Part shown: positions 36,382 to 48,450 of the stretch, piece after piece
How the letters are laid out: each line of letters starts with the position of its first letter
Numbering within the stretch: the first letter of the stretch is position 1
Assembly (NCBI GenBank): GCA_028386065.3
Contig: JAKUCV010002314.1
Location: 191,508-255,507, forward strand
DNA from: Turnera subulata
Taxonomy: Eukaryota; Streptophyta; Magnoliopsida; Malpighiales; Passifloraceae
DNA length: 64,000 bases
Direction: 5' to 3'
Notes under the pieces: model-generated
The model's database searches: none
The model's input: only the letters and a program-made list of their open reading frames with translations
What the model was told of the DNA's origin: nothing
Translations under genes and position numbers: made by a program

Positions 36382-37484
36382 GATATAGAGTAAGGTGCCC
36401 TTGCACATGACGAAAACTTATTTATTGACTACAGAAGGTCAGACAAATCTTCCGGTTTCTTATTACTGCCTATTCTTGGCATAGGTTTTGGTCAAACGTT
36501 TGTCAATTTAGGGGTGATTAGATTCGAAGGGAAACTTTATGCATGGAATCTGGTTTATTAAAAAAGAGGGGTATGCAAGTTACGAGAAGGAAATCTAGTT
36601 GTATTGGCCAATTTCCAGATAATAGCACAACTGTTCCCCCTGTTTCTTTACATTTCTCCATAGCCTGTCATCCTGCACACCCTATTTGTTTAATGGTATT
36701 CAAAAGTATGAAAGGGTATAACTTCATTAGACAGGGAGGAAGGAAACAGCCCTGTGAAACCAGTTGGCCAAGTCCTTGAAAAGTTGCCAGAGCTGGCTGC
36801 CTTACTTCAATGGTCTAATAACAACTTTGCTGGGTTTAGCAGACAATTGCCAGTTGCCACTAATTGATTCTGGGCATGGTAAATCTCAAGACTGTGTTGA
36901 AAGTTGAGACTCTTTATTTAAATAGGATTATGACAAATTATGGTATTCATGATTTCATCATCAAATCATGCCTTATGTATATATGTTTCTTCGCTCTTCT
37001 CCAAAAATGCAATGTCGCGAACATGGTAATTAGAGATGCATACATCAGCAACAGTATTTTTATTTCAGGAATCCCTACTTTTGGAAACAATAATACATTT
37101 TGTACAAAGACATAGTAACTTAATATCATTTTCGAATCTTTGATATTAGACTCATTATATAAATATACCTTTTGCATATACAGTTAAAATAAATTTAAAT
37201 ATATTGAAGGTTGTTGGTTTGAGTAATAAGGAATTCGGGACTTATTAGACAAAGAGCATGGGACGTTGGATGCAACAGTACAGCGGTACCCTATTTTGAA
37301 TTAATTAGTTTTATGGACCTATAGAGTTGGGGCCATAGGAGAAGGAGAAACAATAAATATGTAGTGTTGTTTAGCTAATAAGTATTGTTGATTCGGTTGG
37401 CTAAATTTTTTATCCATTTCAATTTGATCGTACTATATATTTTTTTGTAATGAGAGAATTTATAATGTCATTGTTAACCATCTA

Positions 37485-37531
37485 TGACATAACATAATAT
37501 TTCTTTTTTATCGGGTGACATAGCATAATTT
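37485..37531 (-). mobile_element. Micro retro-insertion (ttcttttttatcggg)
   Basis: The flanks tgacataacataatat and tgacatagcataattt at 37485-37500 and 37516-37531 differ at two bases. The insert is 15 bp. Confidence 0.55.
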
Positions 37532-39092
37532 TATGGACAGAGTACCATTTTTTTTTTTGTCGCAAACATATGAGAGAGTACATTAAGATAATCTTGGTGA
37601 ACAATCACAGGTCATTGATGTACGATTCATTAGTAAAAATAAAGAACTTCTAGGAGCGAGAAATAAGTTCCATTTGTTCGTATGATGGATTTTTTTTTGG
37701 TTGAAGGGACAATTAAAGGCAAGATTTTTTCAATTTAATTGTGAAAAGTCACTGATGGGAGTCGTAATTTCCAGCACTATTTTCTAAAATTAAAGTATAG
37801 TTCAACAGCAAATAAAAGTAAAGCCATCGTGTTGCAGCGAAGAATGAAAATACATGGGTAGTATGATTGACAAAGTTGAAAAGTAGTAGTTCTTAGGAGA
37901 AAATTAGAAAACGGGGCATTGGTCCAGATGTACTAAACAGAGTACTACTAACCTGCGGTAAAGAAACACGTCACGATGTTGTTATAATCACTAGAACACT
38001 CCCTAGGGAGTTCATAAAAAAGGGGATTGGAATGGCGAATTCAAACAAAAGCACCGCTACATGATGATCTCTGTTATATCCTTATCCCCATATTAGTCTC
38101 TCCTTTCATCCTCCCCCCTGATAAGTTTCAATCTCTTCACCCAATCCCGGAAAAGCACACCAGGGAGGGACAAGAACCACTCAACAAAGACAATACCAAA
38201 CTAACCCAGAATCCATTTCCACACAACATAAGCCTAAGGACAGTTCCAGTTTTTTTTTTTAAAAAAACATTGTCAAGTCCGAATAAGTAACGTACTGTGT
38301 CTATTTCTGAAGCAAATAAAATTATTAGTGACAGGAAAGTTTTATTCTGGTGAAAAGAGTAAAAGTAAGTCACCTCTTGGAAGGGGAAATTAAGCATTGA
38401 AAAAGACTGTAACTGTTGTCTGTTGATGGAGAAAAATGCAGGTGGCTGGTGGTGATTTGTGTTGCTATTCGCCTATTCGCTTACTAGGCATGAATGATGA
38501 GTGGAATGGGTTATTTTGGTCACACTCCATAGGCAGAGGTAGGCCCCTGAAAATTGGGATATTATTAAGCCAACAGATTATAAAAGATATGCCCTTTTCT
38601 GCTTTCTCACGGAGTTCGCGGGGTCACTCAACTCAATCAAAACCGCGTTGGCTGCGTTTATCATATTTGCCCTCCCCTTTTTTTTTTCTTCCTTTTGTTT
38701 TTATTACCCCCTTCTTCGATATAAAATAAAAAGGTCTATTATTATTCTCATAAAACAAATAAAGATTGAAGCTTGAAAATGTGTTTCGAGAGTATTGACC
38801 TTTGAGTTTGGCTATATCAGATACCATTAGCAGAAATATACTGTGGTATGCACTTTCTAATAGCAAGAAGAGCCAATAATGCTGTGTCACTGTCGAATCA
38901 CATCGTACGGGAACCCAATAGAATCGTTTCGTCTTTCATTAAACTTCTTTTCTTTCTTACTTAAGACTTGCACAACACAATTAACCTTTTCTTTAATCTT
39001 CTTTTACACCTACTTCACGGCTCACTCCCCCAGTTGGCAATCTCTTTGAACCCCGTTTTATTTTTTTTTGTAAAAAAGCAACTATGCTGATA

Positions 39093-39140
<48 letters not shown>

Positions 39141-39466
39141 GTAAAAGACAAAGGAACCCTTCAAGAGTCAACACATCACTCTCTTATCCCTTTCTTAGTC
39201 ACCTTCTCAATCAATGCTTCCCCCTGACCCCACCACACCCTCTCCTCTCCAAAAAAAGTCCAGCTAAAATACCCAACCCCAACGAAAACAGAGAATCCAT
39301 TCTCCCTCCACCACCTAGCCACCGTAATGACATCATCACTCTCCCTCACCTTCCACGTCAGACCACAACAAAGCAACCCCATCGTAAACCTCGCCTCACT
39401 CGATCCTCCCTCCCCAAATCCCTCCAAATATCCCCCAATCAAAAATAAAAAAAAATAAAAAAAGAT
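37532..39466. other. Intergenic, nothing coding supported
   Basis: AT-rich upstream region of the PB1 gene with homopolymer runs. ORFs at 38027-38290 and 38436-38729 lack recognisable features. Confidence 0.5.
39094..39140 (+). repeat. (ATT)n microsatellite
   Basis: About 15 uninterrupted att units lie about 330 bp upstream of the predicted TATA box of the PB1 gene. Confidence 0.95.
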
Positions 39467-39475
39467 CTATAAAAG
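39467..39475 (+). promoter_or_regulatory. TATA box of the PB1-domain gene
   Basis: The sequence ctataaaag lies about 150 bp upstream of the ATG at 39626, followed by a CT-rich leader. This is a good plant core-promoter match. The transcription start is not known. Confidence 0.6.
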
Positions 39476-39625
39476 ATTTCGTTTTAGTCTCCTCCAGTTC
39501 CCTTCCACCACCATTTCCCCCCTCATCATGGCCTACTAATCAAACCCCTCTTTACTTAAAAACTTCTCTTTTCTCTCCCTTCTTCTACCCAAGAAAACCC
39601 AAACCTCAATTTTTTCGTTCGCCTC

Positions 39626-41122
39626 ATGGAGAACTATTCTTACAACTCGTACCCGGATTCAGGCGACTCGTCGCCGCGATCCCGGGAGATCGATTTCGAC
39701 AACCCTGCCCCCTGGGAGGATCAGTCCCAGCAGCAGCAGCAGCAGCAGTACAAGGCCAAGTTCATGTGCAGCTACGGCGGCAAGATCCACCCCCGCCCCC
39801 ACGACAACCAGCTCTCCTACATCGGCGGCGAGACCAAAATCCTCGCCGTCGACCGGAACATCAAGTTCTCCGTCATGATCAGCAAGCTCGCGGGCCTCTG
39901 CGGCGACACCGACGTGGCCTTCAAGTACCAGCTCCCCGGCGAGGATCTCGACGCCCTCATCTCCGTCACCAACGACGACGATCTCGAGCACATGATGCAC
40001 GAGTACGACCGCCTCTACCGCGCCTCCGCCAAGCCCGCCCGCATGCGCCTCTTCCTCTTCCCGGTCAACCCCTCCCCGGCGGCCAGCTTCAGCTCTGATG
40101 GCGGGAAGTCGGACCGCGACCGCTTCGTCGAGGCCTTGAATTCGGGGCCCACCCTGGTCCCCGAAGCCGCCAAAACCGCGCCGGGTAACGTTGATTTCCT
40201 GTTTGGGTTAGAGAAAGGAGTGGCGCCGCCGATGCCGCCGCAACAGCAGCAAGCGGTGAAAGTCCCCGATTTGCCAGAAATCCATGTGGGGTCGGGCCTT
40301 GACGATCATCACCGGGTCATGGTTCCGGATCCTTTGAACATCCAGACCCATTTGCAGAGGTTACATATCAGAGATCAGGAGCAGCAGAACATGTACAGGA
40401 AAAACAGCGACGACAGTCTAGTGAGTGGTGGTGGCTACTCGGGAGAATATTTCGTCCAAAAACTGCCGGATAAAATGCCCCCGCCGGCGAATCTGCCGGT
40501 GTCGATGCCGCCTCCGGTGACCACCCCGCCGGGGTACTGGCAGGAGAAACAGGGCGGAGGGTACCCGACGGCGGTGGCAGTGACGACCACGCCGGGCGAG
40601 CAACAGCAAGTGTACATGATTTCAGCTCCGGGTCCGGGTCCGGGTCCTGTTTATCACACGCCGGTAATGCGACCGGTAACTGGGCAACCAGGTCAAGGGT
40701 ACTACATGCAGAGGATGGGGGGTCCTGAAGTTTACCGGGAACAGCAGCCGTTGTACCACAATGTGGTCCCACCACAGCCCCAACAAAATGCCCCACCACC
40801 TCCGTTGTCTGCGGCGATGGGCCCCATGGGAGTGGTCAGGCCACCTAGTGTGACGGATACCGGGTACGCACCAGTGGCGTACGAGAGGCAGCAAGTGTAC
40901 TATACTGCGCAGGGAGGTGTAATGCATCATCATCAGCAGCAGCAACAGCACCAGCACCAGCACCAGCAACAACCGCCGCCGCCGCAGCAGCCTCAGCCGC
41001 AGCAGGCAGCGGCTTACCAAGGCGTTGGTGGTGAAATGAGGCCCGGTGGGGTTGCTGTCGGTGGGCCTTTGGGCCAAGAGGTTAAGGTGGTTACAACAAA
41101 GGTTTCACAAGCCTCCGTGTGA
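39626..41122 (+). CDS. PB1 (octicosapeptide/Phox/Bem1p) domain protein
   Basis: A single-exon gene of 498 residues. The PB1 domain spans about residues 43-138: the basic strand YKAKFMCSYGGKI and the acidic OPCA motif YQLPGEDLDALISVTNDDDL are both present, so it could pair head-to-tail with other PB1 proteins. The rest is disordered: poly-Gln at 35-41, Pro/Gln-rich stretches and a His/Gln run encoded by cat and cag/cac repeats at about 40925-40970. The start MENYSYNSYPDSGDSSPRSR is the conserved opening of the Arabidopsis At5g64430/At5g09620 subgroup as I recall it. The GC-rich 5' half of the coding region contrasts with its surroundings. A scaffolding role is likely; partners are unknown. Confidence 0.9.
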   Translation: MENYSYNSYPDSGDSSPRSREIDFDNPAPWEDQSQQQQQQQYKAKFMCSYGGKIHPRPHDNQLSYIGGETKILAVDRNIKFSVMISKLAGLCGDTDVAFKYQLPGEDLDALISVTNDDDLEHMMHEYDRLYRASAKPARMRLFLFPVNPSPAASFSSDGGKSDRDRFVEALNSGPTLVPEAAKTAPGNVDFLFGLEKGVAPPMPPQQQQAVKVPDLPEIHVGSGLDDHHRVMVPDPLNIQTHLQRLHIRDQEQQNMYRKNSDDSLVSGGGYSGEYFVQKLPDKMPPPANLPVSMPPPVTTPPGYWQEKQGGGYPTAVAVTTTPGEQQQVYMISAPGPGPGPVYHTPVMRPVTGQPGQGYYMQRMGGPEVYREQQPLYHNVVPPQPQQNAPPPPLSAAMGPMGVVRPPSVTDTGYAPVAYERQQVYYTAQGGVMHHHQQQQQHQHQHQQQPPPPQQPQPQQAAAYQGVGGEMRPGGVAVGGPLGQEVKVVTTKVSQASV

Positions 41123-41394
41123 GAGAAATTAGTCTGGTAAAAAAGAAACAAAGAAAACCAAGGAGGTTATGAGTAATATCTGTATGAATAGATATTGTGG
41201 TTAATTTATAAACTAATGTCAATTGTGTTTTTGAATTTTATGTGAATGGATCATGGGGTTTTGTATACACAATGGTGGAGTGGAGATATTAGTGAGGTTA
41301 TGATCGTTAGTTTGTTTAAGTTTAACCATTATCTGTGATTTTATCTTTTCATTTCATGATTTTTTTTTTTTTTACTTCTTCTCTTTTAAATTGC

Positions 41395-41756
41395 ATCGAA
41401 TGTGGTAGATTAGTTCTGCTGCTGATTTTGTTTTTGATCCTTAGCCTGAATCCTTCATCGGAATCATCACAAACTGGAAGAATCATCACAAACTGGAAGA
41501 ACGAATCGATCTGAAAAAGAATTCTTTCTAGTGATGTTTACACTTTTCGTGAACCTATTCATTCCTGCTCGAAATGTTCTTCGCTCGGTAAAGTAGTTGG
41601 ATGAGCCCAAAAGAAAAGGGCAAGGACTAGTGCCAAAAGGTAGCATTCTTCCTTCTCTTGGTTTGTTGGTACTGACTCGGTGCGATAAGGTTAGCCAGGT
41701 TCTCGCCTGGATCGAATGTGGTAGATTAGTTCTGCTGCTGATTTTGTTTTTGATCC
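41395..41756 (+). repeat. Pair of identical 46-bp direct repeats 270 bp apart
   Basis: The block starting atcgaatgtggtagattagt and ending tttttgatcc is present at 41395-41440 and 41711-41756 with no mismatch. Between the copies lies an exact tandem duplication of an aatcatcacaaactggaaga-type unit (41462-41501). The origin is unclear. Confidence 0.85.
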
Positions 41757-44585
41757 AAAACCATCATCATTTCATCGTCCTCATCCTCAATTATTGATAC
41801 ACACCGGAACCTATCTGCTCCTAAGTTTGAATCCATCCCGTCAAAGGACTTGAAATTCGACAATACCAACTGATTAATATGATTTGGTCTCAATTTCTTA
41901 CCGTCACTGGCTTTCAATCAATTATTATTATTGTTTTGAAATACAGAACGACAAGTATTAATATGGGCTTTTTTAAGTGGAGATATTTGCAGTTCCAAAA
42001 GGTTTCATATGGAGGATGGCGTTTGTGAATTAATGATAGGGCTAGGAGTAGGATATGGACAATTAAAGAGGTGTTTTCCCCAGTTTCACCCGAGTCTTAG
42101 TCATGAAACGAGAAAGGTAGGCATCAGTATTAATCGGCATCACTTGCAGTTTCAGTAGGTTAATAGCTTCCCGGTGGTCCTCCTCCTGGCTGCACTTTTT
42201 GCATACAGTGTACTTCTCCATCGAGCATTTCTGGGCACTTTCACTCCCAACCAAACCAAATCAAAATTTGCCTTTTGTCAATTTCCATCATTTTCTTTGC
42301 TAACCGTACATCCAGTCACATTTAATTTGTAGGCCAAGAACATGTCAAAAAAAAACACCTTGGGATGAACGGCATTAACAGTAAATAATTAAATATCAAG
42401 TCTATTGCATTTGCATGCAAACAAAGTTCCCGTATCTATTTATATCATTACTTGCTTGACTGATCATTCGCTTAAATTTTCTGTCTTACAAATATCATAT
42501 GTACCAAAATTGTTTTTATTTCTTTATACTGGGTGACTTTTAAGTCTTCAGCTCCTCTTTCTCTCTAATCTTTTTTTTTTCTTTTTGGGTACATATTATA
42601 AACTCCGTCCCTCTTAATTGAAGAAATCATGCTCTTTAACTTTGTTAAATATAGACGATTTCCTTTTTGGCTAGTGATCACATCTTCCAGTACAGCATTC
42701 TACTACTGTATAGAAGAAGAAGAAGAAGAAGTATCTTTCAGTCATTTCTCTTCTGGAGTAGGGCCTGTCGAGATTCATGATCCCTTTTTCATGAAGGGAT
42801 TCATCTCGCCCTCACTTGTTTTAAATGCTTGGGGGCCGGGGTCTCAAATTAATGATTTCCTATTGTGGAAACTTAGGACGAGAGTGGATGATATCATTAT
42901 CTTGACTTTGCTTTCTGGTTTATTTTTGTCAATATGGCTTGAAGTTGAAAGTATTAGGCCAATAATTCTAACGTGGTCTCCTGACTGATTTGTGTAATTC
43001 CATTATGCACGGTCTCTTGATGGTGGGTGCAGTAATGCAAAGAATTTTGGGTCTTTTTTACCACTAAAGAACGTAATAATCGGCTTTTTTTAAAAAGAAA
43101 AAGAACAACATATGCACACAAAAATCGTTTTATTGTATTTTAATCCAAAAAGAAAGGAGACATTTACTTCATGGTGGAGGATGAGTCAATGTAGTTGTGA
43201 TGACAATAATTTTATTTTTAAATATTTTTTGTACCAGTTTCATACCTTCGAATTATTTTTGTAAAAAAATTGTATTCCAGCAAGATAAAAAAGAAACCAA
43301 AAAAACTATTTCTAGACTTTACCTTAAATTTTTAGATTTTGAATTAAAAAACCTTTTTCTACACATAAGGTAGTTTGTGCGTATGGGTATTTTATTTATA
43401 TTTTATCTACCATGTTGAGCAGCTAAGCACAACACCTGTCGGTCGAAGTAAAGGACACACGACCGTAACTTTTCATGGTAGAGAGGGGGTCATTCATCAA
43501 ATATTTAATTAGAAAGGTGTAAAGAGTAAAGACAGAAGAATACATGCAATTAGAGCCAAACGTGTTTGGTTTGTAGTAATTAATATGGGGAGCGAAGTTT
43601 TGTCTTAGCGCACGCGAAGTTGAACTTGAAGAGATTTGTCGTTTTTTTCCATGAAGAAAATGAGAAATTGCAAGATTCAAAGTTTATGAGTATCTGTAAT
43701 CTTGAATCCTGATACGTCTTTTTCGTTGTCCTTGGGTTTGTTAGTGGTTGACGGGTGCCAAGGGGTAGATAGACGTTGTTCTCAATCTCATCCAAAGAGA
43801 TTCCAAAAAAAAATCCATAATAATAAGTATCAAAAAAAGGAGATTTTTATTTTTAAAAATTAAAAAAAGAACAAGAGAAAACGACGCAATATTCTATAAT
43901 AAATTCGTTGTTGCTTGTGAATTTTCACATATATTTATAGATGTGCACTTTCTCAGTGATGATCCGAAAAAAACCCAACGCAATCATGATGATATCCCAA
44001 GTGTATGTAGTGTATCTATATATTGCCTTTTAATTTGTTTTCTTTGGATTCAAGCATAAGAATTAAGAAGTGTCTTTATCTAAAAATCTTATCTTATACA
44101 GCCAGTAGTATTTTCCTCTCGACTCCATCACCAGCTGCCTGTCATCTAGAAGTAGTCACTGTTGTTGATGACATACCATTTAAAGATTTATTTGCAGATG
44201 GCTTTGCGTGGCACCAATCGGTGCAAGGTAGATGCTTGCCATTTTCCAAGATCGACTCTTTATTAGTCTTTGTTCACAAACTGTATCTATCTACTGACTA
44301 TCTGGTTTTCTTTTTCTTTTTCTTTTTTTTGAAATGGGCCGAGATTGATTCATATGGGCAGCTAAGCCCACCTATCCTCACTATTGTAACTCCACAACCA
44401 ACCAACTCCCTTTCTCTTTTCTTTTTTCTTTTACACTATGGAACCCAAACTCAACCAAACCAACCCTCATTTTGAATATTCTCAACATAATGTTATAGAA
44501 TAAGTAAAAGTGGATATGAAGGAAAATATCTTACCCAATATATTTGTCCAGGAATAACTAGAGTGCTCTGTAGTAGAGATACAAG
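41757..44585. other. Intergenic, no supported gene
   Basis: Very AT-rich. ORFs at 42629-42988 and 44023-44475 have no recognisable domain and contain microsatellite-derived runs (for example gaa repeats giving poly-Glu). Confidence 0.5.
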
Positions 44586-44586
44586 G

Positions 44587-44635
44587 TAAAGATCAATCAC
44601 TATATATTCTTAAAAAAATAAAGATCAATCTCTAT
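44587..44635 (+). mobile_element. Micro retro-insertion (atattcttaaaaaaa)
   Basis: The flanks taaagatcaatcactat (44587-44603) and taaagatcaatctctat (44619-44635) differ at one base. The insert is 15 bp ending in oligo-A, in plus orientation. Confidence 0.7.
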
Positions 44636-44685
44636 CTGCTTTGCTAGTGCATGTTGTATTGGCTTTAATTTGTATATTGTGATGC

Positions 44686-46483
44686 GGCTTCATTACGTTT
44701 TACCCCCCTGAACTTTCGTTGAAAAATGGGTCACTCCCTGTACTAAAAAAACCGGTATTTAACCCCCTAAACTTTCTAATTCCGCATTTTACCTCATTCC
44801 GTTAGGGTTTTTACACTTGTGTTAGTGGACTTAACGGAATGCACGGATGATCGACACGTGGCAAGACCATTACCGTTTGATTTTTTTACATTTTAATTTT
44901 TAGAAAAAATTATAAAAATGGAAAAAAACAAACCATCTATTTCATTTTTCTATTATTTTATTTTTAACGACAAATAAAAAAATTTATAAAAAAGAAAAAG
45001 AGGAAGAATATAAATAAAAAATTACTTTTTGGGTTTCTAAAATTTCACAATTCAAACTCCTAATAATTTTTTGTTCTTACAGTTCTCTACATTATCCCAA
45101 CATATAATATAGACTCAGTTTGCAATACATTTAACTTCAGTAGATCAGGATCCTAACTTTTTTAAGCAAAACAAAAAGGTCCATAACGAGTCTCAGTAGG
45201 CATGTCTATCTAACCTCACAAGATGATGATGTAAAACACCCAAAACACATAAATACATACTGGTATAAATAGTCATCATAGAGAAAGGTCCATAACGAGT
45301 CTCAGTATAGGCATGTCTAACCTCACAAGAAGATGAAGTAAAACACCGAAAACACATAGATACACACTGATATAAATAGTCATCACACATACCACCACAA
45401 AATGACCCCTACCACGCTTTAGCATTTAAGGTGCCAGTAACCTTGTGAGAGATATCGTCCCCAGAACATTGATATTGAATGTAGCCTCATTCAACATCAG
45501 AAACATGATGAGAAGCGTCATAAATAAAAAGGATGGTGTAAACTGTATATAACCATTAGCACACTCGAGTACCTCCTTTAGTTCATACCTTGAGACTTTC
45601 TTCAGTCACATCCAACAAAGTTGTTCAAGGACATCCATGGAATCAACCACATAACTTAGTCTACCGACCCCTTTCTCATGTTAGGTATCAAACTTATGCA
45701 GGCAGTCAGATCTCTGGTGGAGAGCATCGCAATCGCCGCAGCCATCCCAATTTCTTTCCAGAACCGAAACGAAGTCTCCATCGTCATCACCATCACTCCA
45801 TCATCCTTCCCCCCTCTGCAATTCTGCCTCGTATTTATTCACAAACACACAATTTCATAAAAAAAAAAACGCACACACACACACACAAAGACAACTAATT
45901 GAAAGGATGGACCGGGCCTTGGCTGGAATTTTTTGGTGGGGCAGAAGGAGGGAGGCGGCAGGGGTAGGAGGAGGAGGGAGGCTGCAGGGGTAGGAGGAGG
46001 AGGGAGGCGGCGGGAGGAGGAGGCGCTGCATTTTTTATTTTCGTTTTCTCTTGTCCTTCTTTCTATCTCACAAATCTTTTTTAAAGGGAGTAAAATCGCT
46101 TTACAGGAAGAGAAAGGAAGGGAAAAAAAGAAAAATGAAAGGTCTGGTGAAGAAGAAAAGAAGAAGAAGGTCGGTCTGGTAAAGAAGAAAAGAAGAAGAA
46201 GGAAGGAGAAGAAGAAAAAAAGAAGAAAAAAAAGAAAAAAAAGGAAAGGAAGAATAAAAAAGAAAAGAAAGGCAGAAAAAGAAAAAGAAGGAAAGAAAAA
46301 CAAATCGACGTCCACCAACAATCCACGTGTCTAAAATCCGCGAGTTCTGTTAAATCTAATAACGGAGTCGGAATCGGGTCAACCGCGAAATTAGAAAGTT
46401 TAGGGGGTTAAATACCGATTTTTTTAGTACAGGGGTGATCCATTTTTGACCAAAAGTTCAGGGGGGTAAAACGTAATGAAGCC
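44686..46483. mobile_element. Non-autonomous MULE (Mutator-like) element, 1.8 kb
   Basis: Long terminal inverted repeats of at least 100 bp begin ggcttcattacgttttaccc on both ends and carry shared blocks (ccccctgaactt, accccctaaactttctaatt). They are flanked by the exact 10-bp duplication attgtgatgc at 44676-44685 and 46484-46493. Long TIRs with a 9-11 bp duplication indicate a Mutator-type element. There is no transposase. The interior has a 109-bp tandem duplication and a 300-bp purine-rich block at about 45940-46300; I recognise no captured gene. Confidence 0.85.
45178..45395 (+). repeat. 109-bp tandem duplication inside the MULE
   Basis: Copies start ggtccataacgagtctcagt at 45178 and 45287 and end tagtcatcat/tagtcatcac. 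They differ by a few substitutions and small indels. Confidence 0.85.
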
Positions 46484-46696
46484 ATTGTGATGCTATATGA
46501 TATGCCACACAGAAGGATACTGTAACCTTCCCAATGTGGAGGTGGAACCAGTTTATTTGTTTGTTTTACATTTGTCTTTCAAACAGAATCAATCCAGTTG
46601 TGACAGATCATGCCCGAGAAAGTGCAAGAATGGAAGCATAAAGTGAAATGGAATATTTGCAATTTCCTGGGGCATGACTTTTCTGGAGAAGAAACG

Positions 46697-46745
46697 AAGG
46701 AGAGATTCATCCTTTTTTTTTTTTTGAACCAAAGGAGAGAATCAT
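46697..46745 (-). mobile_element. Micro retro-insertion (T-tract + gaacc)
   Basis: The flanks aaggagagattcat (46697-46710) and aaggagagaatcat (46732-46745) differ at one base. The insert is cc, a T run and gaacca, resembling the 12.7 kb and 34.6 kb cases. Confidence 0.65.
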
Positions 46746-47559
46746 TCATTGTCAACTACCAACTTCTAGTGAAAGAAAAATAAAAGGAAATTCGGGTAAT
46801 CAAAAGCTAGCCGCGCGCACACACACACAGAACAGAGAACCAGCACAACATTCATTCCACCAAAATATTTTGATGCTCGGGGAATGCGTTTGACATTTTT
46901 ATGGTTCATACTTCATATATACATTGTCTAAAAAAAATAGAAATATGACTGTTTCAAATCATTTTCCTATGCCCACCCACTTTCCAATTGAGTCAAAACC
47001 CCCTGTCATTCAACTAATCTTTTTTGAGAATCACCATAGATTCAAGCGGCTGTTTTTTTTTTTAGGATAGACCATATACATCTTCCAATCTGATACCTTT
47101 TCTTATCCTGGGAAAAAAATCTTTGGGAGTTTGGGGTATGTATATACCTACTTAGTTCTATCATACTTTTCTCGTGTCACATTAATTTACTTTTTTTTTT
47201 ACCCCCAAAACATAGAAAGTACCAAATGCTAAAATCTTTTCGGGTGGAAAAAATATTAATGTCTAAAACTTAGAGATCAGTTAGAAGATTATTTATTATG
47301 GTTGCATAATAGATTGATTACGTTAAAAGATTATTTATTATGTGCGAGGATCCACAAAATCGATTCTTGAAAATCTTAACTACGTGGCTAGTAGGTTGAA
47401 TTAATTATTCACATAAGCTTAGATTAACTCTCATATTTTTTTTATTGGACAATTCGCCCCCGACTCTCCTGCAAAATCATTTTTATCAGAGTACCTCGAC
47501 GCAAACTAACTCGCTCCTGCAGCTCGCGGTGCTGGAAGAAGCGGCAGATGGCGTCTTCC

Positions 47560-47848
47560 TCCGGTTAACACTATCAAGCTGAATATGCGTCGGCCATTAA
47601 TTCTAATAGGTCAGTGTTGGGAGCGATCCTTTGCAGCTGGACAGGGGAGATGATTGCAATGGCGATCAAACAAATTCCAGTGCAGCTGGAACCAGCCGTC
47701 GGAGAAGGTTGTGCAGTCAGGTTTGGTATGTGTTTGGCTAGGGAGCTGCAGGTCGATCACTTGATGTTGAAGATGGACTCGCGAAATGGTGATCTAATGT
47801 CTTCAATCTCACAAGTTGCTCAACAGCTCCCTGGGGCGTTTGATTGAT
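47560..47848 (+). pseudogene. RNase H-like domain relic of a non-LTR retrotransposon
   Basis: The reading frame from about 47580 gives AINSNRSVLGAILCSWTG, then VQLEPAVGEGCAVRFGMCLA, ARELQVDHLMLKMDS and a Gln/Pro tail. This matches the plant LINE RNase H (RVT_3) pattern. The upstream coding sequence is frameshifted and stopped (TAA at about 47563-47565), the catalytic first Asp region is lost, and no reverse transcriptase adjoins it, so it is a dead fragment. Confidence 0.7.
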
Positions 47849-47925
47849 TTTTTTTTTTTTGATCACAACGAGAAACATATTATTGATTATAAACAGGTAG
47901 ATGAACCATGGGGCGTTTGATTGAT
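47832..47925 (-). mobile_element. 60-bp LINE tail with exact 17-bp duplication
   Basis: The sequence tggggcgtttgattgat is repeated exactly at 47832-47848 and 47909-47925. The insert is a T run followed by gatcacaacgagaaacatat and about 30 more bases, a sequence type common at the 3' ends of plant L1-like LINEs. It is inserted right at the end of the RNase H relic. Confidence 0.85.
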
Positions 47926-48291
47926 GATTTAGCTTTTCTTACAAACTCTTTTACTAGTTTTAGTTCTCATTTTATTTCACGGTTAGGGAATAAGACAACT
48001 CGTAAACTTTGCCATTTGAACTCTTTTTTCTGAGTATGTGTGGCGCTCTGACTTTCCTACTACGGTAGCTAATTGATCAAGTTTCACATGATGTAAATTT
48101 TATTCACATTGAATAAAAATTTCGAATCGACTTTGCCCTAAAAAAAAAAACTCTCATATTTTTATCATTCCCAAAAAAAAAACTCAATTTTTATCTTAAA
48201 ATTTAACTGCTAAAATACAAAGTTTAAACACGTTACTGTTCGGAAGCTATATCAGTTGGATGAGTGTACTTGAGATTTTTTCCAGGGATTT

Positions 48292-48347
48292 AGAAATTGA
48301 CCAAACTTATTCTCAAATAAAAAAAGAGGAAGAGATTGACCAAACTT
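48292..48347. mobile_element. Micro-insertion between 17-bp direct repeats
   Basis: The flanks agaaattgaccaaactt and agagattgaccaaactt (48292-48308, 48331-48347) differ at one base. The 22-bp insert contains aaaaaaa but does not end in it, so the retro-origin is less clear than in the others. Confidence 0.5.
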
Positions 48348-48450
48348 TAAAAATATCTTTTTTTTTTAATCCCTAAAAATTCGGATGGCATTAATTCGGG
48401 TGGCCTCCTGGAGCATCACCCAAAAAAAATGAAATAGAAGGAGCTGATTA

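Noticed and set aside
39659..41077. Several ORFs of 60-151 codons opposite or out of frame with the PB1 gene
   Set aside because: They are shadows of a GC-rich coding region whose plus frame encodes a recognisable PB1 domain.
42629..42988. 119-codon ORF
   Set aside because: It has a poly-Glu run from a gaa microsatellite, no recognisable domain and no supporting signals.
45839..46334. ORFs of 133 and 160 codons in the MULE
   Set aside because: Pure purine/pyrimidine tracts giving Lys/Glu/Arg or Phe/Ser/Leu runs; no domain.
48121..48200. Another possible micro retro-insertion (ctctcatatttttatc / actcaatttttatc)
   Set aside because: The flanks are too AT-rich and too poorly matched to separate from chance.
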